DNA of 64,000 nucleotides from Syncephalis fuscata (GCA_025786725.1 JAHLTZ010000029.1:281597-345596), one strand, 5' to 3'. Positions 50,059-62,347 are shown, counted from the stretch's first letter. Notes: generated by a model not told the origin, from the letters alone. Program-made: numbers and translations.

Positions 50059-50728
50059 CACGTCTATATCTCGCAGAAAGAACGAAAGTGTCGTTGCTGT
50101 TAAAATAGCAAGGTTGATAAGACTAGCGAGGCAAGATGAGATAGTTGGCTAAGTGGTTGGTTAGACTGTATATTGTGCTGTACAAAAAGTGGTCTGAGTG
50201 TATAGAAAAAGCGATAATACCAATAGAAATATAATATACTGTGTTCCAAATTGTTATCTGTGTATCACATTTACTACAGTATCCATTAGTTTACTACACC
50301 TACTAAATCAATGAAGTAGTAAACAGAATATGCATCAAATATGTATTAATTCAATATATGAGTAATAATAACAAACTATTCATATTAATCAATAGCCATT
50401 CTATCCAGATACACTACTGTATTTAACAAATCTAATAAACTATTATTGCTGTTCATAGCAATATATTTACTGTAATTAATTATGTAAATAAATATTGAAT
50501 TTACTGCTACATATCTCAGTTAGCAAACCTATTACTACTTTATGATTTACATAAAATGTATCATTTACTTAAACTGCTGCACACCTTGTTTTAAAATAAC
50601 AAATTGTAATTACAAAATAATACTGTAAAAGCAATAACGCTATCTGTCACAAATTAAACATACATAAATAGCAATATTTATAACTTGTAGCTATGCAAAA
50701 TACTGATGATTTATTTCCCAGCGCAGCT
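50059..50728. other. Intergenic, CLC 5' side to Pbi2-like 3' end
   Basis: Promoter of the CLC gene, then AT-rich DNA. No gene recognised. Confidence 0.45.
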
Positions 50729-51124
50729 TTATTTCTTCTGGGCATTTAATATTTCCTTGGCTTGAATGCTTACTTCACCATCAGGCTCAATGTATTGAAT
50801 ATGAGGGTTCGCAGTAAAGCTCTCTATAGAAACAAGATAAGACACCGACTGCGATAAATCAATACCACTTACGTAGCATGCTGTCTGGCAGAGTAGCTGT
50901 AATAGAATGGAAGCCATTGCCGATCTTTATCGGCTTCTCCGCGTTGCCGCCCTCGCTGTGGATGCTTTGACGAAGAGACTCGGCGGTGCTATCATCAACA
51001 CCTTTTTCAAGGACGATGATAAATTTGCCGTGTTCTTTAGCATCAATCCAAATCAATAAATAGCTAGTTAATTAGCTTTGTCAAAAAGCTTTAGCCCAGA
51101 TTACTTACGAGCTGGGCCTGACAT
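50729..51124 (-). CDS. PBI2: Pbi2-like I9 proteinase inhibitor
   Basis: A small cytosolic/vacuolar protein of the peptidase-inhibitor I9 fold, like yeast Pbi2, an inhibitor of vacuolar proteinase B and part of LMA1, a cofactor of vacuole fusion. The joined protein (about 90 residues) begins MSGPAQHGKFIIVLEKGVDD and continues STAESLRQSIHSEGG, IGNGFHSITATLPDSMLQSF and ANPHIQYIEPDGEVSI. The ordered I9 propeptide features KYIVxLK, the G-F-x-xx-A/x-L and V-x-IEPD are visible. Two introns: about 51033-51110 and 50824-50873. No subtilase domain follows, so it is a free inhibitor. It sits 333 bp past the end of GAR1, same strand. Confidence 0.82.
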
Positions 51125-51457
51125 GATGACAAAAGAGCGGGTGCGTAGTTGACAAGCAATAAGTGATTGTGAACAAAGGGCCGTTTTTGCAAAAATGCTA
51201 CGTACAAGTAAAGAGTGAATAGCAAAAGTATACTAGTAATGAGTAAAACGAGAAAACGATACTGGACAAGTTCCAGCAAGCTTTAATGGCCACTTAAATA
51301 ACTAGATATGACGTGCTCTACAAGGTCACCTGAGCTGACGTCATCAGCACGGCGATATTCCTTTTCAAAATGATTTATTCTGCATGTAAAAGAATAGCAA
51401 CTGGCAACTGAATAACTATTGTCATAATCACGTGACTTAAAGTAAAAGAGAATAAAT
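51125..51457. other. Intergenic, GAR1 3' end to Pbi2-like gene
   Basis: Promoter region of the Pbi2-like gene; contains an exact TGACGTCA at 51336-51343. Confidence 0.45.
51336..51343. promoter_or_regulatory. CRE-type palindrome upstream of the Pbi2-like gene
   Basis: TGACGTCA, 212 bp before the start codon on the minus strand. Stress regulation by an ATF/CREB factor is possible but unproven. Confidence 0.35.
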
Positions 51458-52402
51458 CTAATAGCCACCACGGAAGCCACCACGACCGCGAGGGGCACCG
51501 CCGAAGCCGCCACGACCGCGAGGAGCACCACCGAAGCCGCCACGGCCACGGGGAGCGCCGCCAAAGCCACCACGACCACGGGGAGCACCACCAAAGCCAC
51601 CACGGCCACGAGGAGCACCGCCGAAGCCACCACGACCGCCACGACCTATTATTATACAATAAATAACATTGTTGTCATGTTAGAACATCTGCTAGATTGG
51701 TATTAGCTTTATAAATAAACTTACCGCCACGGGCACCACCACGACCGCCACGAGCAGACTTTTCGACTATGGCGAGTATTAATTAGCAATTATCGTTAAT
51801 TTGATATTGGTATTTTATTAAATCACTTACCCTTGGTCATCTTAGGCTTAGGTAGGAAACGTTCGAGTGGTAGTAATTTATCGGGTGCAATAAATACTTT
51901 ATCATCAGATTTAAAGGATCCGGCTACTACGCCATCTTGTAGTTTCACAGTGAAAAACACTTCGTTCATTGGACCAAGAATCTCATCGACCTTGCCGATC
52001 TGTGTCTTGTTTTCAAGGTAGATGGGTGCATTAAAGTATGGAATTTTGGTGCTAGTAGATTTGCACACCATCTCGCCTTCACATGGGTGCATAAAAGCTC
52101 CCATCTCTATTGGGTAGCAATAGTCATAGCAATAATAATAATAGCAACAATTTAAATAAACGTTTTAAATATAAGTATATAGATAGCGCTTTTAATTAAA
52201 TAGCTTACCAACAACTGAATCTGGAGGGCCAGCCGAGAAACCGCCAGAGCCACCACCACGACCTATATACAGTAGAATAGTTAGAATCAAGCTATTGCTA
52301 GTCCAGCATTGCCGGACGTTCATGAATAGTCGTCTATTTACCGCCACGGAAACCACCGCCGCCACGTCCGCCACGGAAACCACCACGATTACCAAAAGAC
52401 AT
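51458..52402 (-). CDS. GAR1: H/ACA snoRNP core protein Gar1
   Basis: A core protein of H/ACA RNPs, contacting Cbf5. The start is Gly/Arg-rich ([20 protein letters not shown]). The Gar1 core is [55 protein letters not shown] and [20 protein letters not shown]. The C-terminal GAR domain is a run of about five near-identical [10 protein letters not shown] units (coded by 51475-51641) ending RGGFRGGY and TAG. Four to five introns, the GAR tail being in its own exon. Full-length, classical architecture. Divergent from the kinase-like gene, 357 bp away. Confidence 0.95.
51475..51641 (-). repeat. Coding tandem repeat, [10 protein letters not shown] units of GAR1
   Basis: About five 30-bp units with only a few synonymous differences; the likely expansion/contraction unit of the GAR domain. 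Confidence 0.9.
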
Positions 52403-52759
52403 GCTGTATTTTTATTGATCAAGAATGAGGAACGTTATTGATTAAAATCCGTACAATTGCGTGCGGTGGCAAAAGAATGAAAAAAGCAGATCGTGTTGGA
52501 CTGCCCGACAAAAGAAAAAAAAGAAAGGCTTAGTTCAGTTTAGAAAAAGAAAATCGATTCTATCTGATTTGAACAAAGGCAAAATCAAGAAACAAATACA
52601 CCATTTAAAACTCCACACAATATTTACCATAATGGGCAACTAGCATTACATTTATAACTAATAACGTTGTAATAATAATTTTTTACTCTTCCTTCTATTT
52701 CATTTCTAACAAACCTTAAGACCGCCCCTAACAAACATATAGACGATAGAATTATTAAA
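52403..52759. promoter_or_regulatory. Divergent region GAR1 / kinase-like gene
   Basis: Upstream region with a poly-A-rich stretch near 52515-52530. No gene. Confidence 0.45.
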
Positions 52760-54063
52760 ATGATTAACTGTCGATTTACTTTACTATTTATAATTGGTGC
52801 AATATATTCTTATATAATATTGCTTAATATACCCATTGTGCTTGGCTTAAAATGTAAGATAATGAATTAGTCCTCTATCCATTGCTAACACTCAGTGCTA
52901 ACTATCATTGATTTCTACAGGCAGGTTACTTAAACAAGAAGCTAGAAAACATCAGAAAGATATTATTACTGCCTTGAATCAGCCACAGCTGAAAATTAAG
53001 CAATGGACGCGCCAAACAACATGTGGATCGCAGGCCGAAGTACTATGGAAAACAACACCTGCTTTTCTCAAGTGTGTTCCATCTATAGAGGATGTTGATG
53101 AGGAAATATTAGTATTTAATGTAAGTTTTGTCTGATCAGTGTAGCAATTTATAACGTTAATTTATTATTATAGCGATTAAAAGACGCACAAAAGCTGTAC
53201 AGAGGAAAGAATATTATTGGAATAAACCGTGTACAACAGCCGTTGTATATGGCTAGCATAGATGATTACACTTGCTTTATTTACACCTATGGCGGATCAT
53301 GGACCATTAGGGACTTTTTTAAATACAGTACTTGGGAGAAAAAAGTCAAATATTTACCGCAAATTATGTATCAGCTACTCGAAGGTAAACGAAATATTAG
53401 TACAACACAATAGCCTTAGACTAACTATGCAAATTAGGTATTGCTTATTTGAACGACGCGGGTATAAGCCACGGTGATATCAATGATTCCAGTAAGTTTA
53501 TAGTAGTGTATAAATAATACACTAAAAGATTGGTAGACATTATGATTCAAGTTTTAGCTCGATCAACGAAAATAGCTATTACCATTATTGATTATGACAT
53601 TTGCACGCTGCTAACTAAACAGTTTGCTCATAATGCTCAATTTAAAAATGACCTTTCCCTTAGCTCGATTGCTCAACTTCAACAAGATATGCTGCAACCA
53701 GCCTCTCTAATTGGCTCCTATCTAACTGGTATTAGTTACAATATGGCGGGAGATGATCGTGAAATATGGCAACGATATATTCATGCATTACTAGGCAGCT
53801 TTAATAAGCAAGCATCACTAGAGACAAATAAGCTGCCGTATGATATAAAACTAATTCAAATATTACAATTAAGCGATACCAATGCTTATTATATGCACCT
53901 TAAGAGACAGTTTTATCCTATAGTAAAAATTTTAAATAAAATGCTGCCGGAGCACTTAGAAGACACGCCAACTGCCAAGCAAGTTCTAAACAGTTTACCA
54001 CCAATCTTACCTAGTGCTAAAGACTCTATTTTGATCAATCCTTTACGTTTTGTCATGATTTGA
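52760..54063 (+). CDS. Secretory-pathway protein kinase-like protein
   Basis: Exon 1 (52760-52851) encodes a signal-anchor, MINCRFTLLFIIGAIYSYII, then LLNIPIVLGLK. The rest is a kinase fold: a likely strand-3 lysine in TPAFLKCVPS with an acidic alpha-C (IEDVDEEILVFNRL), hinge-like FIYTYGGSWTIRDF, alpha-E YQLLEGIAYLNDAGIS, catalytic loop HGDINDSNIMIQ (HxD...N kept, with Gly for Arg), and the DFG-equivalent IDYD in KIAITIIDYDI. A helical C-lobe follows to RFVMI. Six exons; the join 53492/53535 (TCC A to AC ATT) is needed to form DSNIM. The ER-lumen topology and missing Arg suggest a FAM20/FUNK-like or lineage-specific kinase-like enzyme; activity is not established. Confidence 0.65.
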
Positions 54064-54301
54064 TGCAATAAAAACGCCAAATTATAAGATCACACTATTA
54101 ATAGTATTGAAGTAAACATTAGTCATTTCAATGTTACTGATGACCAATAAGCTAATCTAAATAATAACACATGTATAGAGACATTTAGTGGAAAGAAAAG
54201 GATTTAAATGATCAACATGCAACAATAGTGGCTAGATAGCATGGACAGGGCAATTAAACATTGTTAGTTAATTAAGTATAGATGGTTCTGTATAGTAAAA
54301 A

Positions 54302-55824
54302 TCAAGCAGATAGGCCATTAACACCATTTGGATGGCCGTTAGAATACTGTGGATTTGTAGGGCTGCCAGTATTGGCGCCGCCACCAGGATGATTGCCTCG
54401 TTGCTGCTGTTGCTGAGCTTCTTTAAGCGCCAATAGCTGCTTAGTACGGAACGCTTCGTAATGAATGTGGGCGGTAGTCTCGATTAAATCTTGCAAGTGC
54501 GATCGGGTAAGGAAATCGCGCAAGTGTACAAATTCACAATGAGTCTCATCCTCCACTGTTATTTTATACAATTTATCAATGAAAGAAATGATTAATACGG
54601 TTTTAACCTGTTGGCTGTTAATTTGAACTTACCATTAATAACGCCCCAGCGATTACGGCGACCACGGACTTCTTTGCCGTCAATGACTACATTCTTCTCC
54701 GATCCGACAATGGCAAATGGTATGCGTTGCTTGATTGACTGGTTCAGTTCACGTTCAATATCATCGTCTTCCTCGCTTTCATAAGGGTAAAGTTGAATGT
54801 CGTGGAATTCAAGCTCTTGTCTAATCTATAAGCAGTAAGTAGCACCAATTAGTCATTGTATGGAAATGCATATAAATAACATACTCTTTCTTTAAAGGCA
54901 GTGCGCTCTTCTACTGTCATAGAATCTGACTTGGCAATTACTGGAACGACATTGACAACTTCACTAAGTTTCTTTAGTACCTGAATGTCAATTGGTTTCA
55001 AACTGCATTAATCGTTAGAGCTTGTGTCTTTATAGCTATTTGTACTCTATTATCTACACGTACGCATGACCAGTTGGAGCAATGAAGAAGAGACAGCAGT
55101 GGATACGCGTGTCCTGCACGTAACGTTCACGTGTAGCCGTCAATTCTTTGCGCAAATAGACCGCGTGCTGATCCTTAATATGTTTAATAATTGGATCCCA
55201 ACTAATACCCATTTAATTAGTAGTGTATTAAGACTGGCTGTTATGTTATTTACCAGTTGTCATTGTTAACTTGATCGCCATAACCGGGCGTATCAACAAT
55301 GGTCAAGCGTAGTTTAACACCATTCTCATTAATTACTATCATTAATATTAGCTACAAAATACAAATAACTATCAGTCAGCTGTCTTACAATGAGATACAG
55401 TTTGGATTTCAACTGTTTGCCGTGATGAATCCTCTGCCGAGTGACGACCCTTTGTGTCGATTAAATGAGCAGCAAAAAGTGTATTGACCAGTGTTGACTT
55501 GCCAAGCCCCGTTTCACCTAGTGTCGTTTAAACATAGTATAAATAAACAAAAGCTTATAATTGTACCCTGGTCATAACTAACGACCACACCCGCTATACT
55601 TACCGACAAGAATGACATTAAGTTGAAAACCGCGTTTCAATAGTTTCTTTTCAATTTGACTGGTAATAGTGTCAAAACCGACATAGCCATTCAACGTCAC
55701 CTATTACAATAAACATTAATATGCGTCAATAGTCCGTTTTTTGTATAGCAGAACATGCATCAATAGCATATCGTTCTTGCAATAGACAACGTCTCACTAT
55801 GCTTACCTGCTTTGTGTCAGACAT
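54302..55824 (-). CDS. Septin GTPase
   Basis: A filament-forming GTPase of the bud neck/septum. After MSDTKQ and VTLNGYVGFDTITSQIEKKL come G1 (ILVGETGLGKSTLVNTLF), switch region SSRQTVEIQTVSHLINENGV, G3 (LTIVDTPGYGDQVNND), G4 (VVNVVPVIAKSD) and the septin unique element RRNRWGVINVEDETHCEFVH, then LRDFLTRSHLQDLIETTAH. The C-terminus is a short Gln/Gly/Asn-rich tail with no coiled coil. That absence argues against Cdc3/Cdc12-type tails; the exact class (Cdc10-, Cdc12/AspC-like) is left open. Six introns, one splitting G1, all in frame. Confidence 0.92.
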
Positions 55825-56578
55825 GATGTAGAATCTCTTTAACTAATAACAACAAGGAATAGATGACGCCGTATTAAACACGCAATAGCAATAGCAATAG
55901 TTAGCAATAATAGTAAAAGGAGGTGTGGCGTGCGTGTTGATGAGTGTGTGTTGTGAATGTAAAGCAGGGAAAGAAGCAGATGATGGACTTGAACCTTTCA
56001 TAGCTCACACTTGAACAGTCAATAAGTACAAAAGATGCGTGCCATGATTGGCCAATGGTAGTGGCAAGCCAATGAGCCAATCAATCTCCGATTTATCATC
56101 CACATGTATCGTATTTCTACGCATGCAATGCTAATACATACACCAACGGGTGAAGCAATGGTTAATTAGATAAAATATAATACACTAATATAAATAGTAA
56201 AAAGGATTACTAAAATGTATAAATGTTGTTTTAGTTTAAAAGCGTCATTATATAATATAGGATTGGCAATTAATGTATTAATAAACAGTATTCCAAAATA
56301 AAATATTATCCAACAGCTGTCGTTCCCGCACGTCATCTGTAGTTTAGCCTACGTGGAAACGTGGTAGGCAAGTCTATCAAATAGATAAAAAGCAACATCA
56401 ACATGATTTAGATGACAAAGGATCTACCAATTTACATAATAAAATAAAATGCAATTTTACATATGCACGAATATACATCAAGCCATGTGAAGTGCCAATA
56501 GTATAACAAGTGTTGTTACAAAGATCGACACGAGCAATGCCGACGATTATTACATTACATTAAAAAAGCATGTTCTGT
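55825..56578. other. Intergenic, septin 5' side to hydrolase 3' end
   Basis: The septin promoter, with a (GT)-rich tract about 55920-55965, then AT-rich DNA. No gene recognised. Confidence 0.45.
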
Positions 56579-57611
56579 TTATTTATTTACTTTAAGCTTA
56601 TCGATAAAGGACAGAATGATTTTAACCAACTTGATCTGACCAGGAACTGGTGTGACAGCATGATCGACATCTGGAATAATTTCAAGTTCAAGGAATTTGG
56701 GATAGGCAGCTTTAGCATTTGATAGCAATTTTTCTTTTTTAACACTAGCTGGAATATACTCGTCCTTGCCTGACTGAACCATGGCAAGTGGCACTGTAAC
56801 AGGGGCGTAGATTTTCTTTAATTGTTCTGGTGTCAAGTCGGATGAAAACATATCATCTTCACCACTGTTGCAATAGTAAAACAGTTTATTAATGATTAGC
56901 CAATTTACTTCTTACATAATTTAAATGTACTTACTTTTTATTAGCTAAAGAAAGGAAGCGGTTTGCTGTAACAGGGGCAAACGAGTAGGCCTTTCGTGGC
57001 ATCATTTCTTCGCCGTCACCTTTTTTGACCATGTCACGAGCGAGAGCAATCCATTTGTCATGTTCTGGCTCAGCTCCAGCGTACCATTCTCTATCGGAAG
57101 CGGCAGCTTGTAATACGCAGCCTACCAATGGAGCCCGTTGTTTAGCAAATCGAGCAAAATGCAGCGATTGTTGACTTCCTGTGTAATAGTAATAGTTTGT
57201 AATTTGTTAATTATTATTATTATTATTATAGGTATTAAATCATTAATATTAGGTCGGGTAATTACCTGTCGAGTGGCCAACCAATAATACTCGCTTTTTA
57301 CCCAGGCCCATTAAATGTTCAACTAATAAATCCAATTCACCTGTATCGCGCGTTAGATTACCAGTACCAAAGCCGCCGTAGGACGAAGATAAAGTAGGAT
57401 GTACCGTTGACCATCCACGTTCCGCAACAGCATTGGCAAGACGCGTTGTCCAGGGCAGTGAAAGTTGGCCTTCTGTCAATCCAGGCAATAAAATTAAAGC
57501 ATTGGGTGTATTGACAGGGCCCGAATGAAATGCAGTTAATTGAGGGGCCTGGTGGCCAAATGTAAATAAAGTGCCATTGAATACGGCTGACCAGCTAATA
57601 GGAGCAATCAT
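56579..57611 (-). CDS. DUF1749-type alpha/beta hydrolase
   Basis: A serine-hydrolase-fold protein like the fungal DUF1749/UPF0613 group (esterase-like; substrates unknown). The core is TPNALILLPGLTEGQLSLPW, then STVHPTLSSSYGGFGTGNLT and the nucleophile elbow VLLVGHSTG (GxSxG), followed by SQQSLHFARF, PLVGCVLQAAASDREW and the acid/base region with VQSGKDEYIPASV and DVDHAVTPVPG (catalytic His). Three exons; introns at about 57177-57266 and 56867-56935. The upstream hydrophobic stretch (FATIVVFLAYIIHIMI) has no ATG before 57611, so I start at MIAPISWSAVF. Head to head with a TatD gene. Confidence 0.82.
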
Positions 57612-57949
57612 GATATGAATAATATATGCTAAAAATACGACTATTGTAGCAAACAAATTCGGAAAGGATAAAGCGCTTGATTAGTCGTATTTTCCGTACA
57701 AATAACATGCTATTTTATATTCATTCATACATTTCTTTCAAAGGTAGTATGCATTGTGACTGGCCCCTTAGCTATTGATAGTTCATCAATCATGCAATGC
57801 CACTTGTTCATAGGCTATACCGTTACACTGATGGATAACATCTGCTGTATTTATCCACATTAAGATAGAAAACCAGTTACTGAACTTTTCATTTTTATTC
57901 GTTTAACCAATGTCTTCAATCGCTCGCGACACTGGCCTATGCCAGTCTG
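57612..57949. promoter_or_regulatory. Divergent region hydrolase / TatD-like gene
   Basis: 339 bp separating the two start codons. No specific element recognised. Confidence 0.4.
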
Positions 57950-58969
57950 ATGAAACGAGCAGCCACCAACCAAAGTGCTTACACTTCCGACAAGCCTCTC
58001 TACGATGTGCACTGTCATATTATCGACGATGATCCTACCAACTATGCACTTGTAGGTCAACTGCAGACACAACGTCTCTGTCTTATGGGCACTAGACCCA
58101 GTGACTGGCAGAAAGTAAGTACAATGGCGTGCAATTATCCAGACAAAATTCGACCAGCATTTGGACTTCATCCTTGGTTTGCAGAACGTGATGCGTTGCC
58201 GCCATTGTCATCCACGTCCTCGTCCTCATCCTCTCCAAAGGCTGCTACCGAAACCGATAATGATCCTTGGTGGCTAGCGTCACTGCGATCGTTTTTAACA
58301 ACATTTCCTCATGCTATTGTAGGAGAGATAGGCAAGTTTTATTTATATTTTTATATTCATACACGTATAACAAGGATTATGTTTTAACAGGACTAGATAA
58401 AGTGGCCAAGGATCCCGAGACGGGCTTACGCTATGATACAACGCTGCAACTAAAAGCATTCGATGTCCAGTTTGAATTGGCAGCCGAATTAAACCGGCCT
58501 ATCTCCCTCCACTGCGTACAACACCAAGGTGCACTCATGGATTATTTGATAGACGTGCTGGTCGTGCTACTGGATTAAAATGGCCGCCACGTATTATGCT
58601 ACACTCATACACAGGATCAGCAGATACGGTTAAACGATTATTACGTCTTGAGAAGCAATTGATACGTAAGCAACGCACTGTATCTACTGACGACAATGCA
58701 TCAGCGACCACTTGCTTTTATTTTAGCATTTCAGCTGTAGTTAATCAACATCTCGTAAAAAAACCGCACAATGGTTACGTGAAGTGCCTACAGACCGTTT
58801 ATTACTTGAGTCCGATATTCATCGTGTAGATCAAGTAGATTTACTTATGGATGAAGTCTGCTTACTAGTTAAAGAACTTACTGACCAGCCATCCATTGAA
58901 GCTGTAAAGACCAATGCCTGGCAAAATGCCATCACCTTCTTTAATGAATCTTTTTTACACGACACTTGA
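57950..58969 (+). CDS. TatD-family metal-dependent hydrolase (two frame breaks)
   Basis: A TIM-barrel nuclease-like enzyme of the TatD family (fungal Cut9-interacting Scn1-type). Metal motif YDVHCHIID, then KIRPAFGLHPWF, VGEIGLDKV, QFELAAELNRPISLHCVQHQ and MLHSYTGSADTV. Later FSISAVVNQ and PTDRLLLESDIHRVDQVDL are conserved. The family order is complete, but the frame breaks twice, near 58543-58548 (TATTTG, one T missing before DRRAGRATGL) and 58746-58763 (before KKTAQWLREVPTDRLLLESD). An intron with donor at about 58333 and end at 58389 splits GEIGLDK. A Ser-rich insert lies after residues ALPPL. The start at 57950 is the first in-frame ATG. Confidence 0.82.
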
Positions 58970-59593
58970 TTACATTGTTGTGAGTTCAAACTGAAAGTCT
59001 AACCAATCATAGTTTTAAAGGCATACGCTACCTTTATATTCATAAAAATAAATAGCATAGGCTTGATATAAGTAGATACACAATATTTTTGAATATATTA
59101 CTTTTTACATTAATATTATTATATTCTTATTTTACAGTATTTCATTTAACATTATCAAACAAATTATTATTTATAAGCAATTTATTAGCCATTTATTATC
59201 GTTGTGAATTAAATGCCTACTTTTTACTAATATTCGCGTAATTGAACTAATGTTCGTTCTATTGAACATGATGATATGTGATGAATGGCATAGAAATTTA
59301 AACTACTCACCATCATAGATCATAATCTTTTCATCGTATATTCATTATATTGTAGATCACCCTTCAGTATAACATATATGTGCTGTTTAAAACTATTTTC
59401 AATTTAAATATATTTATTATAGCTAGATTTTAGCTCATATTAGCACACAATGTAGATGATATAGACGAATAATATATATATATGCATATAGGATAGCAAG
59501 TATATGTCAAGTTAAGATTATCATGATAGTGATTAAACTGAAACCATTTCTTTTTCTTTTGTTATTATTTTTGCACCATTAGTTACGGTCAGT
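58970..59593. other. Intergenic, start of duplicated segment copy 2
   Basis: AT-rich; the stretch 59222-59310 resembles 38232-38330. No gene. Confidence 0.45.
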
Positions 59594-60323
59594 ATGAATG
59601 AGACGAATGAAAAACCAACCACCATGCCTGGCCGCAATTACTGTGCTAGATTTGCGCATGCACCATCACGACAACATGGCTTGAGTCATAATACTGATTC
59701 AAATATACAGTGGCGACAGCGGCTTAAAGAAATGCGTTTGAAAAAGCGCGAAATGCACGCAACTTGCATGTTAATCAGCAACGGGAGCAACAGTATACGG
59801 ATGATTTTGTAAGTAACACTAATGTGTATTTTTATTTTTAGCTAATGCGCGATCGATTTAGATGGAGCAAGTCGACTTGGAGGAAGATTATTTACAGTGG
59901 GAATTGAAGCAACAACAGTCGTTGCGCCATTCAATGGGTGTTAATGATGATGCTGTCCAAGACAGCAAAGCACTGGAAATGGCTTTATCGGCAGAGGCAA
60001 GCATACGACAAGAACTAGCATGTAATAGTATGGATATGGACAATTATCAAAATGATAGAATGGATGATATAAACGACCAAGAATCACAATACTGGGAAGA
60101 AGCAATGACTGGTTATGACAGTCATTCATCTTCTACAGCGTCTTATCTTAATACAACAAATGATCATTGGTAATAGCAAATTCAGTGATTATATCTACTC
60201 TACTAACCAACACTATTTACTATTAGGACAAGATGTCCCGGTCAACGACTTGTCTTTTTTGATGAGTCAGTGGGCGATCTAATACTATGTAGTTATTGTG
60301 ATTATTGTGATACTAATCACTAA
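59594..60323 (+). CDS. RPA-interacting-protein-like gene
   Basis: The N-terminus carries a Rip1/RPAIN-like motif: QWRQRLKEMRLKKREMHA, followed after one missing base (59758-59763) by NLHVNQQREQQYTDDF. Then MEQVDLEEDYLQWELKQQQ, an acidic Ser/Asp-rich middle and a Cys cluster at the end: TRCPGQRLVFFDESVGDLIL then CSYCDYCDTNH. RPAIN proteins import RPA into the nucleus; the terminal zinc cluster here is shortened and degenerate. Two introns (about 59812-59861 and 60171-60227). It lies inside duplicated segment copy 2, with no copy seen in segment 1. Assignment is moderate. Confidence 0.5.
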
Positions 60324-61345
60324 ACTTTAGATTTAATTATTTTTTAATATTAATAACACGATTATTTGTAATATTTATTTATTAAAAACGTAAACCGTTA
60401 CTTTCTAATATATATTAATGTTTATCTAACATTATTACAATCACTAATTTACAAATAATATCATTAACAACTTGTAGGCTTTGTTATTTATTATATATTA
60501 TAGTCATATACAAAAAAGCCTGTGCAATTAGTGGCGCTGATGTTATAATACGTATAGCGCAGTGAACGAGTTGAGTGGCGTGTGTTGAGTATAAATCAAA
60601 ATAGTATAGCCAGCTTACGACAAAACAAATATACAATGCAATAAAATATATGGATATAATGCATGTAAATCTATGATGATAACTATTTTGATTTCTGCTG
60701 CCACTCATCACGCAGTTCTATGTTCAATAAAATGAATATCTACTTCAACTGCACGAATATTATTATGTAAGCTCATTTGATCTTAAATCACATTAAATGG
60801 CCAATAAATTGTTTACTATTAATGCAATAAAACTACTAATAGTATTATTAAACTAATAGCATAGTTATAGACATATCAAATGTAACTAATGTTCAAGAAT
60901 TGCAAAGCGCATTTTCAGAAATACAATTAGCAATACATAAACAAATATATAACTAATCAGCTATTTATCAAAGTTTTACAGCTAATATAGCCATAACATT
61001 TAATACGTTTTCGCCAACTGTTGCCGTATCTTTAGCAACATTGTAAATACTTATGAGTAAAGTTGCTTACAATATACAAGGATCAGATTTATAATCATTT
61101 CAGCAACTTGGTAAAGATTTTGCGGCTTGGCCTTGAATAATAAACTAATGGCTAAACCGGAATGCAATTTGGTGCTTGTTTATGTATAAATACAAGTTTG
61201 AATTCTCAATATGCATATTGGCTTGTAAAGCACAAAATCTCGGTTCTTTTACGTTTCTCCCTGCGGTGCTTTATTTAATACATTATATCCATATATCTAC
61301 ATCGCATTAATTGACATCATAGCTGATAGTAATATTGCTTTAAAA
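60324..61345. other. Intergenic, duplicated upstream region of the GPCR-like gene
   Basis: From about 60680 it resembles the region 5' of copy 1 (for example the shared TTTATGTATAAATAC and TATTTAATACATTATATCCATA blocks), so promoter and 5' UTR were duplicated too. Confidence 0.6.
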
Positions 61346-62334
61346 ATGAGCACATTGCATTCTAATAGCACTACTAATGCCCATCCCATGGGTGCTTATG
61401 AGTATATAGAAGTATACTCTATTACTTTGAAAGGAATGCGAGCACATTTAAGATATATTTGGATGCTACTTGTGCTTCATTTATTATGGGATATGTCCAT
61501 GCGCGCAACGCCAATATCGCTCTTCGACTAGTTATAGAACAGCCGCGAGCACTTGCAAGATGGTGCTGCTTGATACCCTCAATTTTGTGTGTTGGCATAA
61601 CAATGCTTACAATTATGTTTCACTTGGGCAAAGCCTTTTATTTGGATACACCAGCGCTTTATTCCGGATGGGCTATTCCCATCTCCATTGTGTGTTACAA
61701 TATAATTTTGCTGCAAAAAGCATACATGATATCACATAAAAACCGCTGGATACTTGCAATAGCCATAGTATTAATTATGATACAAGTAACAGCCCCCATT
61801 ATGACGTTAAACGTTGGTGTTATTCGTGATATTAATTTATATCGCCAAGGCTTTTCCCTTTATTCAGAAAAATGGACTCTGGTGTGGTTCTGTGCATCTG
61901 TAGCTGTTAACACATTTCTTTCGTCGGTATTCAGTTACACGGCATATAAGCAATATCGTATTTTTGGTTCTAAGACCTGGAAGTATTTAGCTAATGATGG
62001 CATTCAATACATGTGCCTTACTATGCTTTGTAGTGCAGTCTGGCCTGCTATATTGTTTCTTGGTAAATTTTGGAAGCTCACTGCTTTTTTCTACTTTATT
62101 GAATGGTAAGTTTAGTTAGCTATAATATCCTGCTCTATATTTACTTGAAATTATCACAGTTCAATCTGCTCAACTATTCTGATCGAAAATTGCCGTAGGA
62201 CACGCCATATATTAAGTGAGGCTAATCACCCAAAAACCGAAAGAATGCTTCATATTTCGCAAATACCATTGCCAATCTATGAGACAACAAATGTTGCTGT
62301 AGCCAACCTGCCAACTACTTATGCCGCATTATAA
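61346..62334 (+). CDS. GPCR-like polytopic membrane protein, copy 2
   Basis: Unrecognised six- or seven-helix protein. N-terminus MSTLHSNSTTNAHPMGAYEY carries an N-glycosylation sequon (NST). Helices include LIPSILCVGITMLTIMF, SGWAIPISIVCYNIILLQK, RWILAIAIVLIMIQVTAPIM and the helix starting LVWFCASVAVNTFLS, then the loop KQYRIFGSKTWKYLANDGIQ. One intron (62106-62159) splits the Cys codon before CSICSTILIENCRRTRHILS. The soluble tail ends PLPIYETTNVAVANLPTTYA at a TAA at 62332-62334. One base is missing near 61461 (TTTGGATG; copy 1 has the equivalent base). Topology suggests a receptor or transporter-like protein of a lineage-specific family; function unknown. Confidence 0.65.
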
Positions 62335-62347
62335 TTAATATATCTAG

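Noticed and set aside
51283-51659. Val/Ala-rich and Trp/Arg-rich frames on the GAR1 strand
   Set aside because: They are out-of-frame readings of the GAR1 tandem repeat.
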